From JBNFVY01 sp049943335 (GTDB taxonomy: Bacteria > Pseudomonadota > Alphaproteobacteria > Rhodobacterales > Rhodobacteraceae): a stretch of DNA of 64,000 bases. The translations under genes were made by a program, and so were the position numbers. Of this stretch, positions 8,381 to 16,222 are shown one piece after another. Below the pieces are notes generated by a model. The model ran no database searches, had not been told where the DNA came from, and was given only the letters and a program-made list of their open reading frames with translations. The DNA lies in assembly GCF_049943335.1 (NCBI RefSeq), contig NZ_JBNFVY010000003.1, positions 248,001 to 312,000 on the forward strand, read 5' to 3'. Numbering within the stretch: position 1 is the first letter of the stretch; the number at the start of each line of letters is the position of its first letter.

Positions 8381-9340
8381 CTATGCGCGCCCGCCTTTGG
8401 CGGGCGTTTCGTTTTGCACGTAGGTGCGCGTTGCCATGCGCGGAAACATCCCCGCCAGAAGTAAGAGCAGCAAAAGCACCCACCCATCGCGAGGCCGTCT
8501 TCGGCAGGCCAGAAAATATCGCATGGGTACGCCGATCTTTGATAATTTCGGCGTGCGCATATAGTCCACCACAGGGCAATCCGCGTGGGTCAGGCTTGCA
8601 ATCGACAGGACCTGGCAACGAAACCAGCCGTTTCTTGCGCGCTCAACCCGCTCGCGCAGCGCCGCCACCCCATCCCAGGCCCCCCTATGGTTGCTGCCAT
8701 GTTGGCGATACTGAACCCCGGACCACGGATCGATGACCCAGCGTAGCCCATCCTGGCGCAGCGCGGCATAGAGCAACCAATCGTGGGAATCGACACGGGC
8801 CAAGTCGCGCGGGGCCATGTCGTCAAGCAGCGCACGCAACCGGAGCGCTGACTTTATCGGAAAGACGAATGTGCTGCCCGCGCTGCCATATTCAAACAGG
8901 TGATCGTACCGCTTTTGCGGATAACTCTTGCGGATGTATTTCTCGCGGCCATCTGGCCAGACCGCAGTAACATCGCAGGAATAGGCATCGGCGGCCCCCA
9001 ATTTGGATATGGCCCGCGCCAGTTTTTCCGGTTTCCAGATATCGTCCTGATCGGACAAGGCAACATAGTCGGCGCCGGACAGATCGGCGTGTCGGATCAG
9101 GTGGAGGAAGTTCTGGGCGGCCCCAAGACCGCCGGGCGATGGTAGCACGCTCACGGCCCCTGCCCCGGCCTCTTGCGCGCGTTCCAGAGTGTCGTCACGG
9201 GATCCGTCATCGGATATCACGATCCGAACCGAGACCCCTTGGGACGCAAGGATCGATCTGATTTGCGCGCCGATCCAGTCCGCCCCGTTTAACGTCGCCA
9301 TGAGAACAAGGACAACCGGCGTGTTGGGATCAGTCGGCAA
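8381..9340 (-). CDS. Family 2 glycosyltransferase with C-terminal membrane anchor
   Basis: A 319-residue GT-A fold enzyme: VVLVLMATLNGADWI at the start, the nucleotide-sugar motif VISDDGSRDDT near 40-50, and the metal-binding LSDQDDIWKPEKL near residue 97. It resembles rhamnosyltransferases of polysaccharide synthesis. A hydrophobic leucine-rich segment near residues 285-298 could anchor it in the inner membrane. It stands alone between unrelated genes, so the acceptor polymer cannot be inferred. Confidence 0.85.
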   Translation of the reverse strand: MPTDPNTPVVLVLMATLNGADWIGAQIRSILASQGVSVRIVISDDGSRDDTLERAQEAGAGAVSVLPSPGGLGAAQNFLHLIRHADLSGADYVALSDQDDIWKPEKLARAISKLGAADAYSCDVTAVWPDGREKYIRKSYPQKRYDHLFEYGSAGSTFVFPIKSALRLRALLDDMAPRDLARVDSHDWLLYAALRQDGLRWVIDPWSGVQYRQHGSNHRGAWDGVAALRERVERARNGWFRCQVLSIASLTHADCPVVDYMRTPKLSKIGVPMRYFLACRRRPRDGWVLLLLLLLAGMFPRMATRTYVQNETPAKGGRA

Positions 9341-9452
9341 GGGGCGTTCCGTAGGTTTGGTTCAGACCGTTTCGCCATCGGTTGTGCCACGCAAGGCGCA
9401 GCTTGACCACCCTGCGTTGCACCGCAAGGCAGCGCGCAACCGCGCAAATTCT

Positions 9453-9953
9453 CTATTCGTGATACGGTTCAATCTTGTCCGCAGACAGGGCGTAGCCGAC
9501 CTGTGCCAGCTGTGTATTCGTTGACGCGGCCCCGAACATACCTGTCACAAAGACCGGGTCGAACATGCCCTTTGCCTCATATGGAACGGCGCTGGTAACC
9601 AGAACCAGCTGATTGGCCGGGGGTGGCGGCACATGCACACAGGCCCCCACGAACGGCACCAGCAGAAAGGCAACAACCCCTGATCCCTTGTGGTCCAGCG
9701 GAACTACAAAGCCCGGCAAGCGTACGATCTTGCCATTCCAGTCAGCCCTCAACCCGCTGGATGGGGGTTGCTGAACGCTCATGGCGGGTTGATCGTGATC
9801 GATCAGCCCCCCGAAGACAGGGGGGGAAGGCGGTGCATCTTTTGGCAGCAAATCGGGCCAATCCAACTGGATTACCTCGTCCTCCGCCGCCGCTACGGAT
9901 GGGGCCACGGAAAGACAAACCAGCCCTGTCAGAAACCCACGGCGCGACGCCAT
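9453..9953 (-). CDS. DUF3299 protein with Tat signal (ZrgE-like), second copy
   Basis: A 166-residue exported protein. SRRGFLTGLVCLSVAPSVAAA at the start is a good twin-arginine signal. The mature part is the DUF3299 domain with VPFVGACVHVPPPPANQL and the C-terminal GYALSADKIEPY. It is the last gene of the zrg-like operon and starts 2 bases after the previous stop; an alternative ATG at 9962 would overlap that stop. It is a paralogue of the gene before it. In Vibrio the ZrgABCDE system takes up zinc; by position this protein corresponds to a periplasmic partner, possibly a metal chaperone. Confidence 0.78.
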   Translation of the reverse strand: MASRRGFLTGLVCLSVAPSVAAAEDEVIQLDWPDLLPKDAPPSPPVFGGLIDHDQPAMSVQQPPSSGLRADWNGKIVRLPGFVVPLDHKGSGVVAFLLVPFVGACVHVPPPPANQLVLVTSAVPYEAKGMFDPVFVTGMFGAASTNTQLAQVGYALSADKIEPYHE

Positions 9954-9955
9954 CC

Positions 9956-10480
9956 CTACCATTCGTAGATCTCGATCTTGTCGGCGCGCATGGCGTAGCC
10001 CGTCTGCCCCAATGACGTTGATTGCAACTGGGTGCTGAGCCGCCCGGTCACCCAAACCGCGTCCCAAAGGTTGTCTACGGGCCACGGCTGGTCGGATTTC
10101 ACCAGCACCAACTGGTTTGCAGGCGGCGGCGGGGTGTGGATACAGGCCCCCTGATAAGGCACCAGCACGAAATCTGTCACACCCCTGGCATCCAGTTCAA
10201 ACGGGACGATGAACCCCGGCATCTTGATATAGACGCCGTGCAAGGCGTCATTCAGCTTCACCCCATTGTCATCGTAAATCGGATTCCAGGTGTCGTTGAC
10301 GACGTCCATGTCGCCTTCGCCGATGATTTCGGAATAGGGCACGCCTGGGGGGATCAGATCCTCCCACATGATCTGGCGGGCCTCGGCGGCGCGCAGGGGT
10401 TGCGCCACGGGCCAAAGGCATGCCGCTGCGATCAATTTGCGCCGTGTCAGTGTGGGTCGTGTCAGTTTCATCGGTGTCAT
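9956..10480 (-). CDS. DUF3299 protein with Tat-like signal (ZrgD/E-like), first copy
   Basis: A 174-residue protein with a likely Tat signal (LTRRKLIAAACLWPVAQPLRA). The DUF3299 core VPYQGACIHTPPPPANQLVL and end GYAMRADKIEIYEW match its downstream paralogue closely. The ATG at 10480 overlaps the permease stop as ATGA, which decides the start. It is in the operon with the ABC permease, ATPase and His-rich protein and so probably handles zinc in the periplasm. The conserved Cys-Ile/Val-His in both copies is a plausible metal site. Confidence 0.8.
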   Translation of the reverse strand: MTPMKLTRPTLTRRKLIAAACLWPVAQPLRAAEARQIMWEDLIPPGVPYSEIIGEGDMDVVNDTWNPIYDDNGVKLNDALHGVYIKMPGFIVPFELDARGVTDFVLVPYQGACIHTPPPPANQLVLVKSDQPWPVDNLWDAVWVTGRLSTQLQSTSLGQTGYAMRADKIEIYEW

Positions 10481-11727
10481 GTCCGCACCATCATACCGTC
10501 GCTCAGTGACATCCGATAGGCACGAAAGGCGGGAACAAGGCTCACAATGGCGCCAGCAACGACCACCCCCAAAAGGATCCATGCTTCGCGCCATGATGGC
10601 GGCTCAATCGGCAACCACAGCCCGAGCGCGCTGTCCAGCACTGGCTGAGCGATCACCAACCCCACGTAAAGCAAACCGAGCCCAAAGAGCGCACCGAACG
10701 CGGCCATGAAAACCGCCTCAAGGATCAGCAATGCGAACACGGTCACCGGGCTGGCCCCCATGGCCCGAAAAATCGCCATCTCGCGGCGCCGTTCATTCAG
10801 GCTGGAAAAGACTGTGGCCATCATCCCGATCAACGCCGTGACAACCACCATCGCCGACACGGCCAACAGGGCCGTTTCAGCAAGACCGACAATACCCCAA
10901 AGCTCTTGCAGGGCGACCCCGGGCAAGATCGCCAGGAGCGGCTCTTCGTCGTAGTTATTGATCGCCCGCTGCAAGCCAAAGGTCTGAAGCGGGCTTTTGA
11001 CCCCGACCAGAGCTGCGGTGATGGCCTTTGGGGTCAGGTCCATCTGCCTTATCTGCTCGACGGGGGTTGCGGCGCCAGGCCGTTTGGCCCCGCCTTGCCA
11101 ATCAACGTGAATTGCCTCGATGGCCTCCAAGCTGACAATCACGGTCCGGTCAACCGGCGTACCGGTCTTTTCCAGCACCCCGGACACGCGAAACGGCTGG
11201 TCGTCATGCGTCGAGAATGACGCGATGCCATGTGCGACGACGATCGGATCACCGACCGAATAGCCCAGTGTGCTGGCCACATCCGCCCCGATCACCGCGT
11301 CGAAAAGGTCCGCCATGACAGCGCCGTCTGCCAAGGCCAGCGACCTTTTGTTTCGGTATTTGTAGTGATCAAAGAACGCGGTCGTCGTTCCCATCACCCG
11401 GAATTGCCGGTGACTATCCCCAAGTGAAATCGGGACGATCCAATCCACCTCGGGCCGGGTTGCGATATCGCGGTAACTTTGCCAGGTCACGTTGTTCGTC
11501 GCATTGCCGATCCGAAACACCGAATACAGCAGCAACTGAACCGATCCCGATCGCGCCCCGACGATCAGATCGGTCCCGGAAATGGTATCGGCGAAACTGG
11601 CCTTGGCCCCGGTCCGCACTTTTTCCACGCCTACAAACAGGGCCACGGACAGCGCAATGGCCAAAACGGTCATTCCAACCGTCAGCGCACGCGCCCAGAG
11701 CGATGCCAATGCCAAGCGCACGATCAT
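10477..11727 (-). CDS. ABC transporter permease, FtsX/LolC-MacB fold (ZrgC-like)
   Basis: A 416-residue membrane protein. It has one N-terminal membrane segment (residues 10-32), a large periplasmic domain (about 40-270), then three membrane segments near 275-310, 335-365 and 385-405. This is the FtsX/MacB topology, used for mechanotransmission or lipoprotein handling rather than simple import. It overlaps the ATPase gene by 4 bp (ATGA) and the DUF3299 gene by 4 bp. Its partner His-rich protein and the operon order point to the ZrgABCDE family. Confidence 0.85.
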   Translation of the reverse strand: MIVRLALASLWARALTVGMTVLAIALSVALFVGVEKVRTGAKASFADTISGTDLIVGARSGSVQLLLYSVFRIGNATNNVTWQSYRDIATRPEVDWIVPISLGDSHRQFRVMGTTTAFFDHYKYRNKRSLALADGAVMADLFDAVIGADVASTLGYSVGDPIVVAHGIASFSTHDDQPFRVSGVLEKTGTPVDRTVIVSLEAIEAIHVDWQGGAKRPGAATPVEQIRQMDLTPKAITAALVGVKSPLQTFGLQRAINNYDEEPLLAILPGVALQELWGIVGLAETALLAVSAMVVVTALIGMMATVFSSLNERRREMAIFRAMGASPVTVFALLILEAVFMAAFGALFGLGLLYVGLVIAQPVLDSALGLWLPIEPPSWREAWILLGVVVAGAIVSLVPAFRAYRMSLSDGMMVRT

Positions 11728-12425
11728 GCCGGCTCTCGCTGGGCAGTGGCGATGTCGGTCAGATTGACGACACGGTCGAACCGGCTCGCCAACTGCGGAT
11801 CGTGACTGACCATCAACAAGGACGCCCCCGTGCCCGCCATCTGGCCGAACATGAGGTCCAGAAACGCCTGTTGGCTATCAGCGTCCAGTGATGATGTGGG
11901 TTCATCGGCCACCACAAGCGGGGGGTGACCGATCAACGCCCGGGCCACTGCGACCCTCTGCTGTTGGCCAACACTGAGCGACGCGGCGCGCTGCCCCATG
12001 ACATCATCTGGCAAACCAAGCGCGCGGCACAGCCCCTCAGCCGTCGCGCGCCCGTCGCCGGCCCGTTTCTTGCGCTGCGGCGCAAATCGCAAGGGCAATA
12101 GGATATTGTCCGCGACTGTGCCGAAGGGCAGCAGGTTGAATTGCTGGAATATGACGCCGATCTGCTCGGCGCGCAGACGGTCCCTTTTCGCGCCGGACAG
12201 GCCCGCCAAATCGACCCCGTCCAGCACAATCCGTCCCATGTCCGGCACCACAATCCCGCATATCAATGACAATAGCGTCGTCTTGCCCGCTCCGCTTTGC
12301 CCCAAGAGCAAGACCTTTTCGCCGCGCCCCAGGGAAAAATCCGGAATCGACAGAGAAAACGTGGCCCGCCCCGGCCATCGGAACCGGACCTTATCGAGTG
12401 TCAGGATCTGATCGGACGATTTCAA
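11724..12425 (-). CDS. ABC transporter ATPase (LolD/MacB-like, ZrgB-like)
   Basis: A 233-residue ABC ATPase: Walker A GQSGAGKTT, Q-loop region IFQQFNLL, signature LSVGQQQRVAVARAL and Walker B LVVADEPTSS. The closest type is the LolD/MacB class that pairs with FtsX-like permeases, and such a permease follows with an ATGA overlap. It probably powers the zinc-related Zrg system. It begins 13 bases after the His-rich protein gene. Confidence 0.9.
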   Translation of the reverse strand: MKSSDQILTLDKVRFRWPGRATFSLSIPDFSLGRGEKVLLLGQSGAGKTTLLSLICGIVVPDMGRIVLDGVDLAGLSGAKRDRLRAEQIGVIFQQFNLLPFGTVADNILLPLRFAPQRKKRAGDGRATAEGLCRALGLPDDVMGQRAASLSVGQQQRVAVARALIGHPPLVVADEPTSSLDADSQQAFLDLMFGQMAGTGASLLMVSHDPQLASRFDRVVNLTDIATAQREPA

Positions 12426-12438
12426 ACCTCAGAAGGCC

Positions 12439-13149
12439 TCACTTGAATTCAAGGGTCGGCTTGGACCGGTCAATCTCAGCCCTGCCTGCGCCGGCCTGCG
12501 TAACATATTCTGCTTCGATTTCCCGCGCATTTTCAAACTTTGTGAAAAACGGCAAGTCGATGCTCGAAAGTTCGTCTGGGTGTTCGCAATTAAAAACATA
12601 CCGAGCGCGGAATTCGCTGTGCCCAGTGTCGTGCCCAGTGTCGTGCCCGGAGTCCGCGTGGTCATCTTCTTCATCATGCGAATGGCCATCCTCTTCATCA
12701 TGTGCATGATCGTCATGATCGGCGTGATCATCTTCGTCATGGGCATGATCGTCATGGTCGGCGTGATCATCTTCGTCATGCGCATGATCGTCATGGTGAG
12801 CGTGGTCATCTTCGTCGTCGTCATCGTGATGCGCGTCTCCGGTTAGCAATTGCGCCACCACTTCGGACAGGCGGCAAGCCGCTGATCCGGGCAGAGTCAC
12901 CAGGTTTTCCGGGGCCGCCAGCACACGAATGGCCGCATCGATGGAGTCCTTGTCAGCGTCAGTGCTGGCCTCATATTCAAAGCCGACGATATCCGCCCCG
13001 GGGGCAAGGAAAGTCATTTCGACTGTTTGGTGATCAATTGCGACCTGCAACTTGCTCACCCCGTGCTCATGGGCTGCCATTTCGCGGGTCTCTTGGGCGA
13101 CGAGCGGCGTGGCGCTCAGGGCGGCGACCAGAAAAATCGTGTGTTTCAT
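12439..13149 (-). CDS. zrgA: DUF2796 His-rich periplasmic zinc-binding protein (ZrgA-like)
   Basis: About 236 residues with a Sec signal peptide (KHTIFLVAALSATPLVAQ), a conserved AAHEHGVSKLQVAID start of the mature protein, and a middle of about 70 residues that is almost only His, Asp, Glu and Ala. The C-terminal part (YVFNCEHPDEL, IDRSKPTLEFK) completes the DUF2796 domain. ZrgA of Vibrio cholerae is the zinc-binding first gene of a Zur-regulated operon; here it also heads the operon, with a candidate Zur box 120 bases upstream. Two ATG codons (13155 and 13149) are possible; only the second has a GAG at a workable distance. Confidence 0.82.
   Translation of the reverse strand: MKHTIFLVAALSATPLVAQETREMAAHEHGVSKLQVAIDHQTVEMTFLAPGADIVGFEYEASTDADKDSIDAAIRVLAAPENLVTLPGSAACRLSEVVAQLLTGDAHHDDDDEDDHAHHDDHAHDEDDHADHDDHAHDEDDHADHDDHAHDEEDGHSHDEEDDHADSGHDTGHDTGHSEFRARYVFNCEHPDELSSIDLPFFTKFENAREIEAEYVTQAGAGRAEIDRSKPTLEFK
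12704..12820 (-). repeat. 39-bp tandem repeat inside the zrgA-like gene
   Basis: Three head-to-tail units starting at 12704, 12743 and 12782, each encoding about HAHDEDDHADHDD. The third unit has diverged at its far end. A smaller 12-bp duplication (GHDT twice) lies at about 12618-12645. Such repeats can change copy number and so alter the number of metal-binding residues. Confidence 0.85.
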
Positions 13150-13275
13150 TCTCATCTCGGCTTTTAAAAATTTTCAGGTTCGATTCATGCGATCCGAAGC
13201 ATCGATGTTGGTGATCGAAATGATGCTCAAGCGCCATCGGCCGGTTTGCGGCCCCGGATCAGTCACGCCCTATAA

Positions 13276-13295
13276 TGTTATTTTATCACATAACA
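13276..13295. promoter_or_regulatory. Candidate Zur box upstream of the zrg-like operon
   Basis: TGTTATTTTATCACA differs at two positions from the usual Zur palindrome TGTTATANTATAACA, and is followed by TAACA, which adds a second half-site. It lies about 120-145 bases upstream of the His-rich zinc-protein gene in an otherwise empty stretch. Zur represses zinc-uptake genes when zinc is plentiful. Confidence 0.6.
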
Positions 13296-13381
13296 TCCAG
13301 CAAGCGGAAATCGACACCACCGGCCCCGCGGCCCGGCGTTGCAAAAGCCTGAACGCTGTCGAAGTTTGCCATACGAGAGGG

Positions 13382-13392
13382 AATGGCGCACC
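13382..13392. repeat. Left attachment core
   Basis: AATGGCGCACC, identical to 34685-34695. Read on the minus strand it is the last 9 bases of the tRNA including CCA plus two more. The sequence beyond it does not match the tRNA except for scattered short stretches. Confidence 0.65.
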
Positions 13393-13465
13393 TAGGAGGA
13401 GAAAGTTCGAACACCTTGTTCGATATTCTCGCTCAATGGAATCAGGTGCTTAGCGCAATCCAAAT

Positions 13466-13500
13466 CCCTGCAAATGCCCCCGAACGGGACATTTGCAGGG
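13466..13500. other. Perfect inverted repeat before mobC, candidate oriT
   Basis: Arms CCCTGCAAATG (13466-13476) and CATTTGCAGGG (13490-13500) are perfectly complementary around a 13-base spacer in which CCC and GGG can also pair. It ends 7 bases before the mobC start. Transfer origins of mobilizable elements are commonly found next to mobC and relaxase genes and contain such repeats beside the nick site. In the circular form this stretch would also be coding for the recombinase tail. Confidence 0.45.
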
Positions 13501-13507
13501 TGGCGCG

Positions 13508-13891
13508 ATGACGACAAAGACACCTCCCTTTTCCCTCAGACTGACTTTTGAAGAACGCGCTAGGCTTGAAGAGCTGGCTGGCGACATGCCGTTTGGGGCG
13601 TATATCCGCCGCAAGGTCTTCGACGGTCAGGGGCTCAAGAAGAAACGTGCACGGGCTCGGTCTCGCCGCCCGATCAAGGATGAGCAGAAGCTGGCGCAGG
13701 TACTGGCCATGCTTGGCCAATCGAGGATCGCCAATAATCTGAACCAGCTCGCCAAGATGGCAAATCTCGGTACGCTTCCCGTTCTCCCCGATACGGAACG
13801 CGACATTCGGCGCGCATGCGCCGACGTGGCGCTGATGCGGCGGGAGCTTCTTCGCGCGCTCGGCCATCGTACCGATGTGGAGCCGTCATGA
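13508..13891 (+). CDS. mobC: MobC-like mobilization accessory protein
   Basis: 127 residues, very basic (run of Lys/Arg near residues 44-55: KKKRARARSRR). The N-terminus (FSLRLTFEERARLEEL) is a ribbon-helix-helix-like DNA-binding segment, and the C-terminal helical part (SRIANNLNQLAKMANLG) is the usual MobC motif. MobC proteins open oriT DNA for the relaxase. I chose ATG 13508 with AGGG upstream; TTG 13493 is in frame but lies in the hairpin arm. It overlaps the relaxase gene by ATGA. Confidence 0.85.
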   Translation: MTTKTPPFSLRLTFEERARLEELAGDMPFGAYIRRKVFDGQGLKKKRARARSRRPIKDEQKLAQVLAMLGQSRIANNLNQLAKMANLGTLPVLPDTERDIRRACADVALMRRELLRALGHRTDVEPS

Positions 13892-15315
13892 TCCTGAAAG
13901 GATCACAACGAAGCGGCGCAAAGCAGCTCGGCCTGCATCTCCTCAAGACCGAAGAAAACGAGCATGTCGAGCTGCACGATATTCGCGGCTTCATGTCCGA
14001 TGATGTCGTTGGCGCGCTCCGCGAGGCCGAAGCCATCGCAAAGGGCACAAAGTGCCGACAGTTCATGTTTTCGGTGTCTCTGAATCCGCCCGAGAACGAG
14101 CGTGTCCACGTTCGCACCTTCGAAAAAGCACTGGAAGCCATCGAAGAGAAAAACGGCCTGACGGGCCAGCCGCGCGTCGTCGTCTTTCACGAGAAGGAAG
14201 GACGGCGGCACTGTCATGCGGTATGGAGCCGGATCGACCCCGAGAAGATGACCGCCAAGCCGATGTCGTTCTACAAGAACAAGCTTCGGGAAGTCTCGCG
14301 CCAGCTCTATCTTGAGAACGGCTGGCAAATGCCGCGCGGCCTGATCGATCCGAAGGACCGCGACCCACGCAACTTCTCGCTTGATGAATGGCAGCAGGCC
14401 AAGCGGATCGGACGCCATGCGGGCGAACTGAAAGAACTGATACAGGAAGCCTGGGCGACTTCGGATTCAGCTCGTACCTTCGCGCACGCTCTCGAAGAGC
14501 GCGGCTTCTATTTGGCGCGCGGGGATCGGCGCGGCCATGTGGCTGTCACCTTCGAAGGTGAAGTCATTTCGATCTCACGGGCGACGGGCAAGAAAGCGAA
14601 AGAGTTGCACGCCCGTCTTGGAAAGCCCGACGCATTGAACAGCGTTGAGGAGACCCGCAAGCGCATTGCCGAAGATATTCTTCCGCGCATCAAATCGCAT
14701 GTTGATGAAGCGCGCGCGTCCGCCCGTGCCGAAATCGATCAACTGAATGCGCGCCGAGTGGAGATGGCGAAGGCGCACGCTAATGAACGCGCCAAGCTGG
14801 ACGCACGCCAGAAGGCGCGGTTTGAAGCTGAAGCCCGCACAAGAGCGGATCGCTTCCGCAAAGGCATGATGGGCCTGTGGGATCGTCTGACAGGCAAGCG
14901 GGCTCAGCTAGAAAAGCAGAACCAGCTTGAAGTGATGTGGGCGCTGCGCCGCGATCAGGATCAGCGGCAAATGACGATCAATGCGCAACTGCACGAGCGC
15001 GGTGATCTGCAAAAGGAAGTAAATGCTGCGCGCACCAAACATGCCCAAGCCCTGCGCGCCCTGCATCACGATGCTTCCAACTATCGCCTGATGCGTCGTG
15101 GTGAAGAGCCCAAGGCAAAGACCGTCTTCGAGCGCTTGGACACGCTGCGGGCCGAACCGAAAAAGCAGCCCGAGCGTCCACGCTTCGACAAGCTCAAAGA
15201 GCGCAAGTCCGAGTGTCAGACGCGTTCCACAACGTCGGCTCAGGACCGCTTGCGCAAACTGCGCGAGCAAAAAAGAGAAGGACCGTCCTATGACGGTCCT
15301 GATCTCGACCGATAA
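13888..15315 (+). CDS. Relaxase / mobilization nuclease
   Basis: 475 residues. Residues 1-170 are a MobA/VirD2-type relaxase domain with the metal-binding histidines in FHEKEGRRHCHAVW (His101, His108, His110). The rest is a long Arg/Glu/Lys/Ala-rich helical region, probably coiled coil (residues about 265-460). It would nick oriT and lead the strand into a recipient. Oddly, no tyrosine occurs before residue 129: where a catalytic Tyr is expected near the start, the sequence reads LGLHLLKTEENEH. The ATG at 13888 overlaps the mobC stop; an upstream in-frame start at 13816 is inside mobC and unlikely. Confidence 0.85.
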   Translation: MILKGSQRSGAKQLGLHLLKTEENEHVELHDIRGFMSDDVVGALREAEAIAKGTKCRQFMFSVSLNPPENERVHVRTFEKALEAIEEKNGLTGQPRVVVFHEKEGRRHCHAVWSRIDPEKMTAKPMSFYKNKLREVSRQLYLENGWQMPRGLIDPKDRDPRNFSLDEWQQAKRIGRHAGELKELIQEAWATSDSARTFAHALEERGFYLARGDRRGHVAVTFEGEVISISRATGKKAKELHARLGKPDALNSVEETRKRIAEDILPRIKSHVDEARASARAEIDQLNARRVEMAKAHANERAKLDARQKARFEAEARTRADRFRKGMMGLWDRLTGKRAQLEKQNQLEVMWALRRDQDQRQMTINAQLHERGDLQKEVNAARTKHAQALRALHHDASNYRLMRRGEEPKAKTVFERLDTLRAEPKKQPERPRFDKLKERKSECQTRSTTSAQDRLRKLREQKREGPSYDGPDLDR

Positions 15316-15321
15316 CCATCG

Positions 15322-15606
15322 CTAGAACAATGAAAGCTGACGCGCGGCTTCTTCGCGCTTCTTCCATTGCGGGGTCTGCGCTTCGTGCTCAAGCCACGCG
15401 AGCACGTAGGCAACGGCACCGCCATACTCGTCTGTGACATCGCTATGCAGATAGTGAGAGCGATAGCCTGTCTCGGTGATGGGGATTATCCCATCGCCGA
15501 TGACGTTGACTTCGATGTGGTCGAACGTCGACCACTGATGCCGATGATAGCTGATGCTTATCACGACACCGCGCCAGTCGATCTGACTGGTGACTGGGGC
15601 GCTCAT
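15322..15606 (-). CDS. Conserved hypothetical small protein of the element
   Basis: 94 residues, no signal peptide or membrane segment. It contains a central stretch (HIEVNVIGDGIIPITETGYRSHY) with beta-rich character and ends EEAARQLSLF. I do not recognise a domain. It overlaps the start of nothing but is itself overlapped by the end of the gene upstream (stop of 15603 within its start), so the two are co-translated. Convergent with the relaxase gene. Confidence 0.6.
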   Translation of the reverse strand: MSAPVTSQIDWRGVVISISYHRHQWSTFDHIEVNVIGDGIIPITETGYRSHYLHSDVTDEYGGAVAYVLAWLEHEAQTPQWKKREEAARQLSLF

Positions 15607-15851
15607 GAGCGCCCCTCGTCGTTTGCAGGTGAAGCCTTGTCTTCCAGCGGCTCGCGCAAGACGATGCGACCGCCGACAGGCAGGGATTCGAGCTGAAGTG
15701 TGTAGCCTTTAGCGTCCTTGTGCATCCAGGCTGCGCCGACTTTATTCCAGAAGGATTTGTCGCCTTTCTGGGTAACGTGCCACGCCAGAAACTCCGGTAC
15801 ACGGAACTCGCGTGTGCGCTCCTGCGCGGTTTGGGTGTTGTTGCGTGCCAT
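15603..15851 (-). CDS. Small hypothetical protein, paralogue of the one at 32142
   Basis: 82 residues. The core EFLAWHVTQKGDKSFWNK, VGAAWMHKDAKGY and GGRIVLREPLED is clearly related to the product at 32142-32390 on the other side of the element (AFHVKDGADDKSYFNRVGAAF). Function unknown; the family seems attached to mobilization modules. It overlaps the next gene by 4 bp. A good GGAG lies before the ATG at 15851. Confidence 0.65.
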   Translation of the reverse strand: MARNNTQTAQERTREFRVPEFLAWHVTQKGDKSFWNKVGAAWMHKDAKGYTLQLESLPVGGRIVLREPLEDKASPANDEGRS

Positions 15852-16222
15852 GATTGATCTCCTTTGTTCGGGTTGGCTTGCTAACGCCCCCCGATAAGAC
15901 CGAAGGCAAAGGATCGCCGCGTCATGTCCAACACGGGTGAGGCCACCGCCGAGCTGGTGCGGGCAGGATATTGATGCGCGATCCGCATTCGGTCAGGGGA
16001 AAGGCGAATTGCTGCAAGCCATGCGCGGGCAAAGGTCCGTTCATGCTGCGCTGACTGCCGATACCGAATGCCTGTTCACGCGTTTTTCAGCGCCACCTTC
16101 CGATTGATTTCTAGTGCGTTACCCCGATCCATCAGCGCCTTCTCTTGGCCGAGGATGATGGGTGCGAGGGCCGAAAGGCCCTGAACGGTTCGGGGCCTCC
16201 TGACAATCAGCAGGAGGTGACG
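15852..16222. promoter_or_regulatory. Leader region with an RBS-hiding hairpin
   Basis: No gene is visible in most of these 370 bases. Near its end, 16167-16182 forms AGGGCC-GAAA-GGCCCT, and 16196-16217 forms CCTCCTG-(8)-CAGGAGG. The right arm of the second hairpin contains the AGGAGG Shine-Dalgarno sequence of the small gene starting at 16223, so folding would block its translation. Confidence 0.55.

Noticed and set aside
12580..12846. Hydrophobic 88-codon frame resembling a membrane protein
   Set aside because: It is the reverse complement of the His/Asp repeat of the zrgA-like gene; the Met/Ile/Val richness is a by-product of that repeat.
13493..13891. Longer mobC from TTG 13493
   Set aside because: The TTG lies inside the inverted-repeat arm and has no ribosome site; ATG 13508 does.
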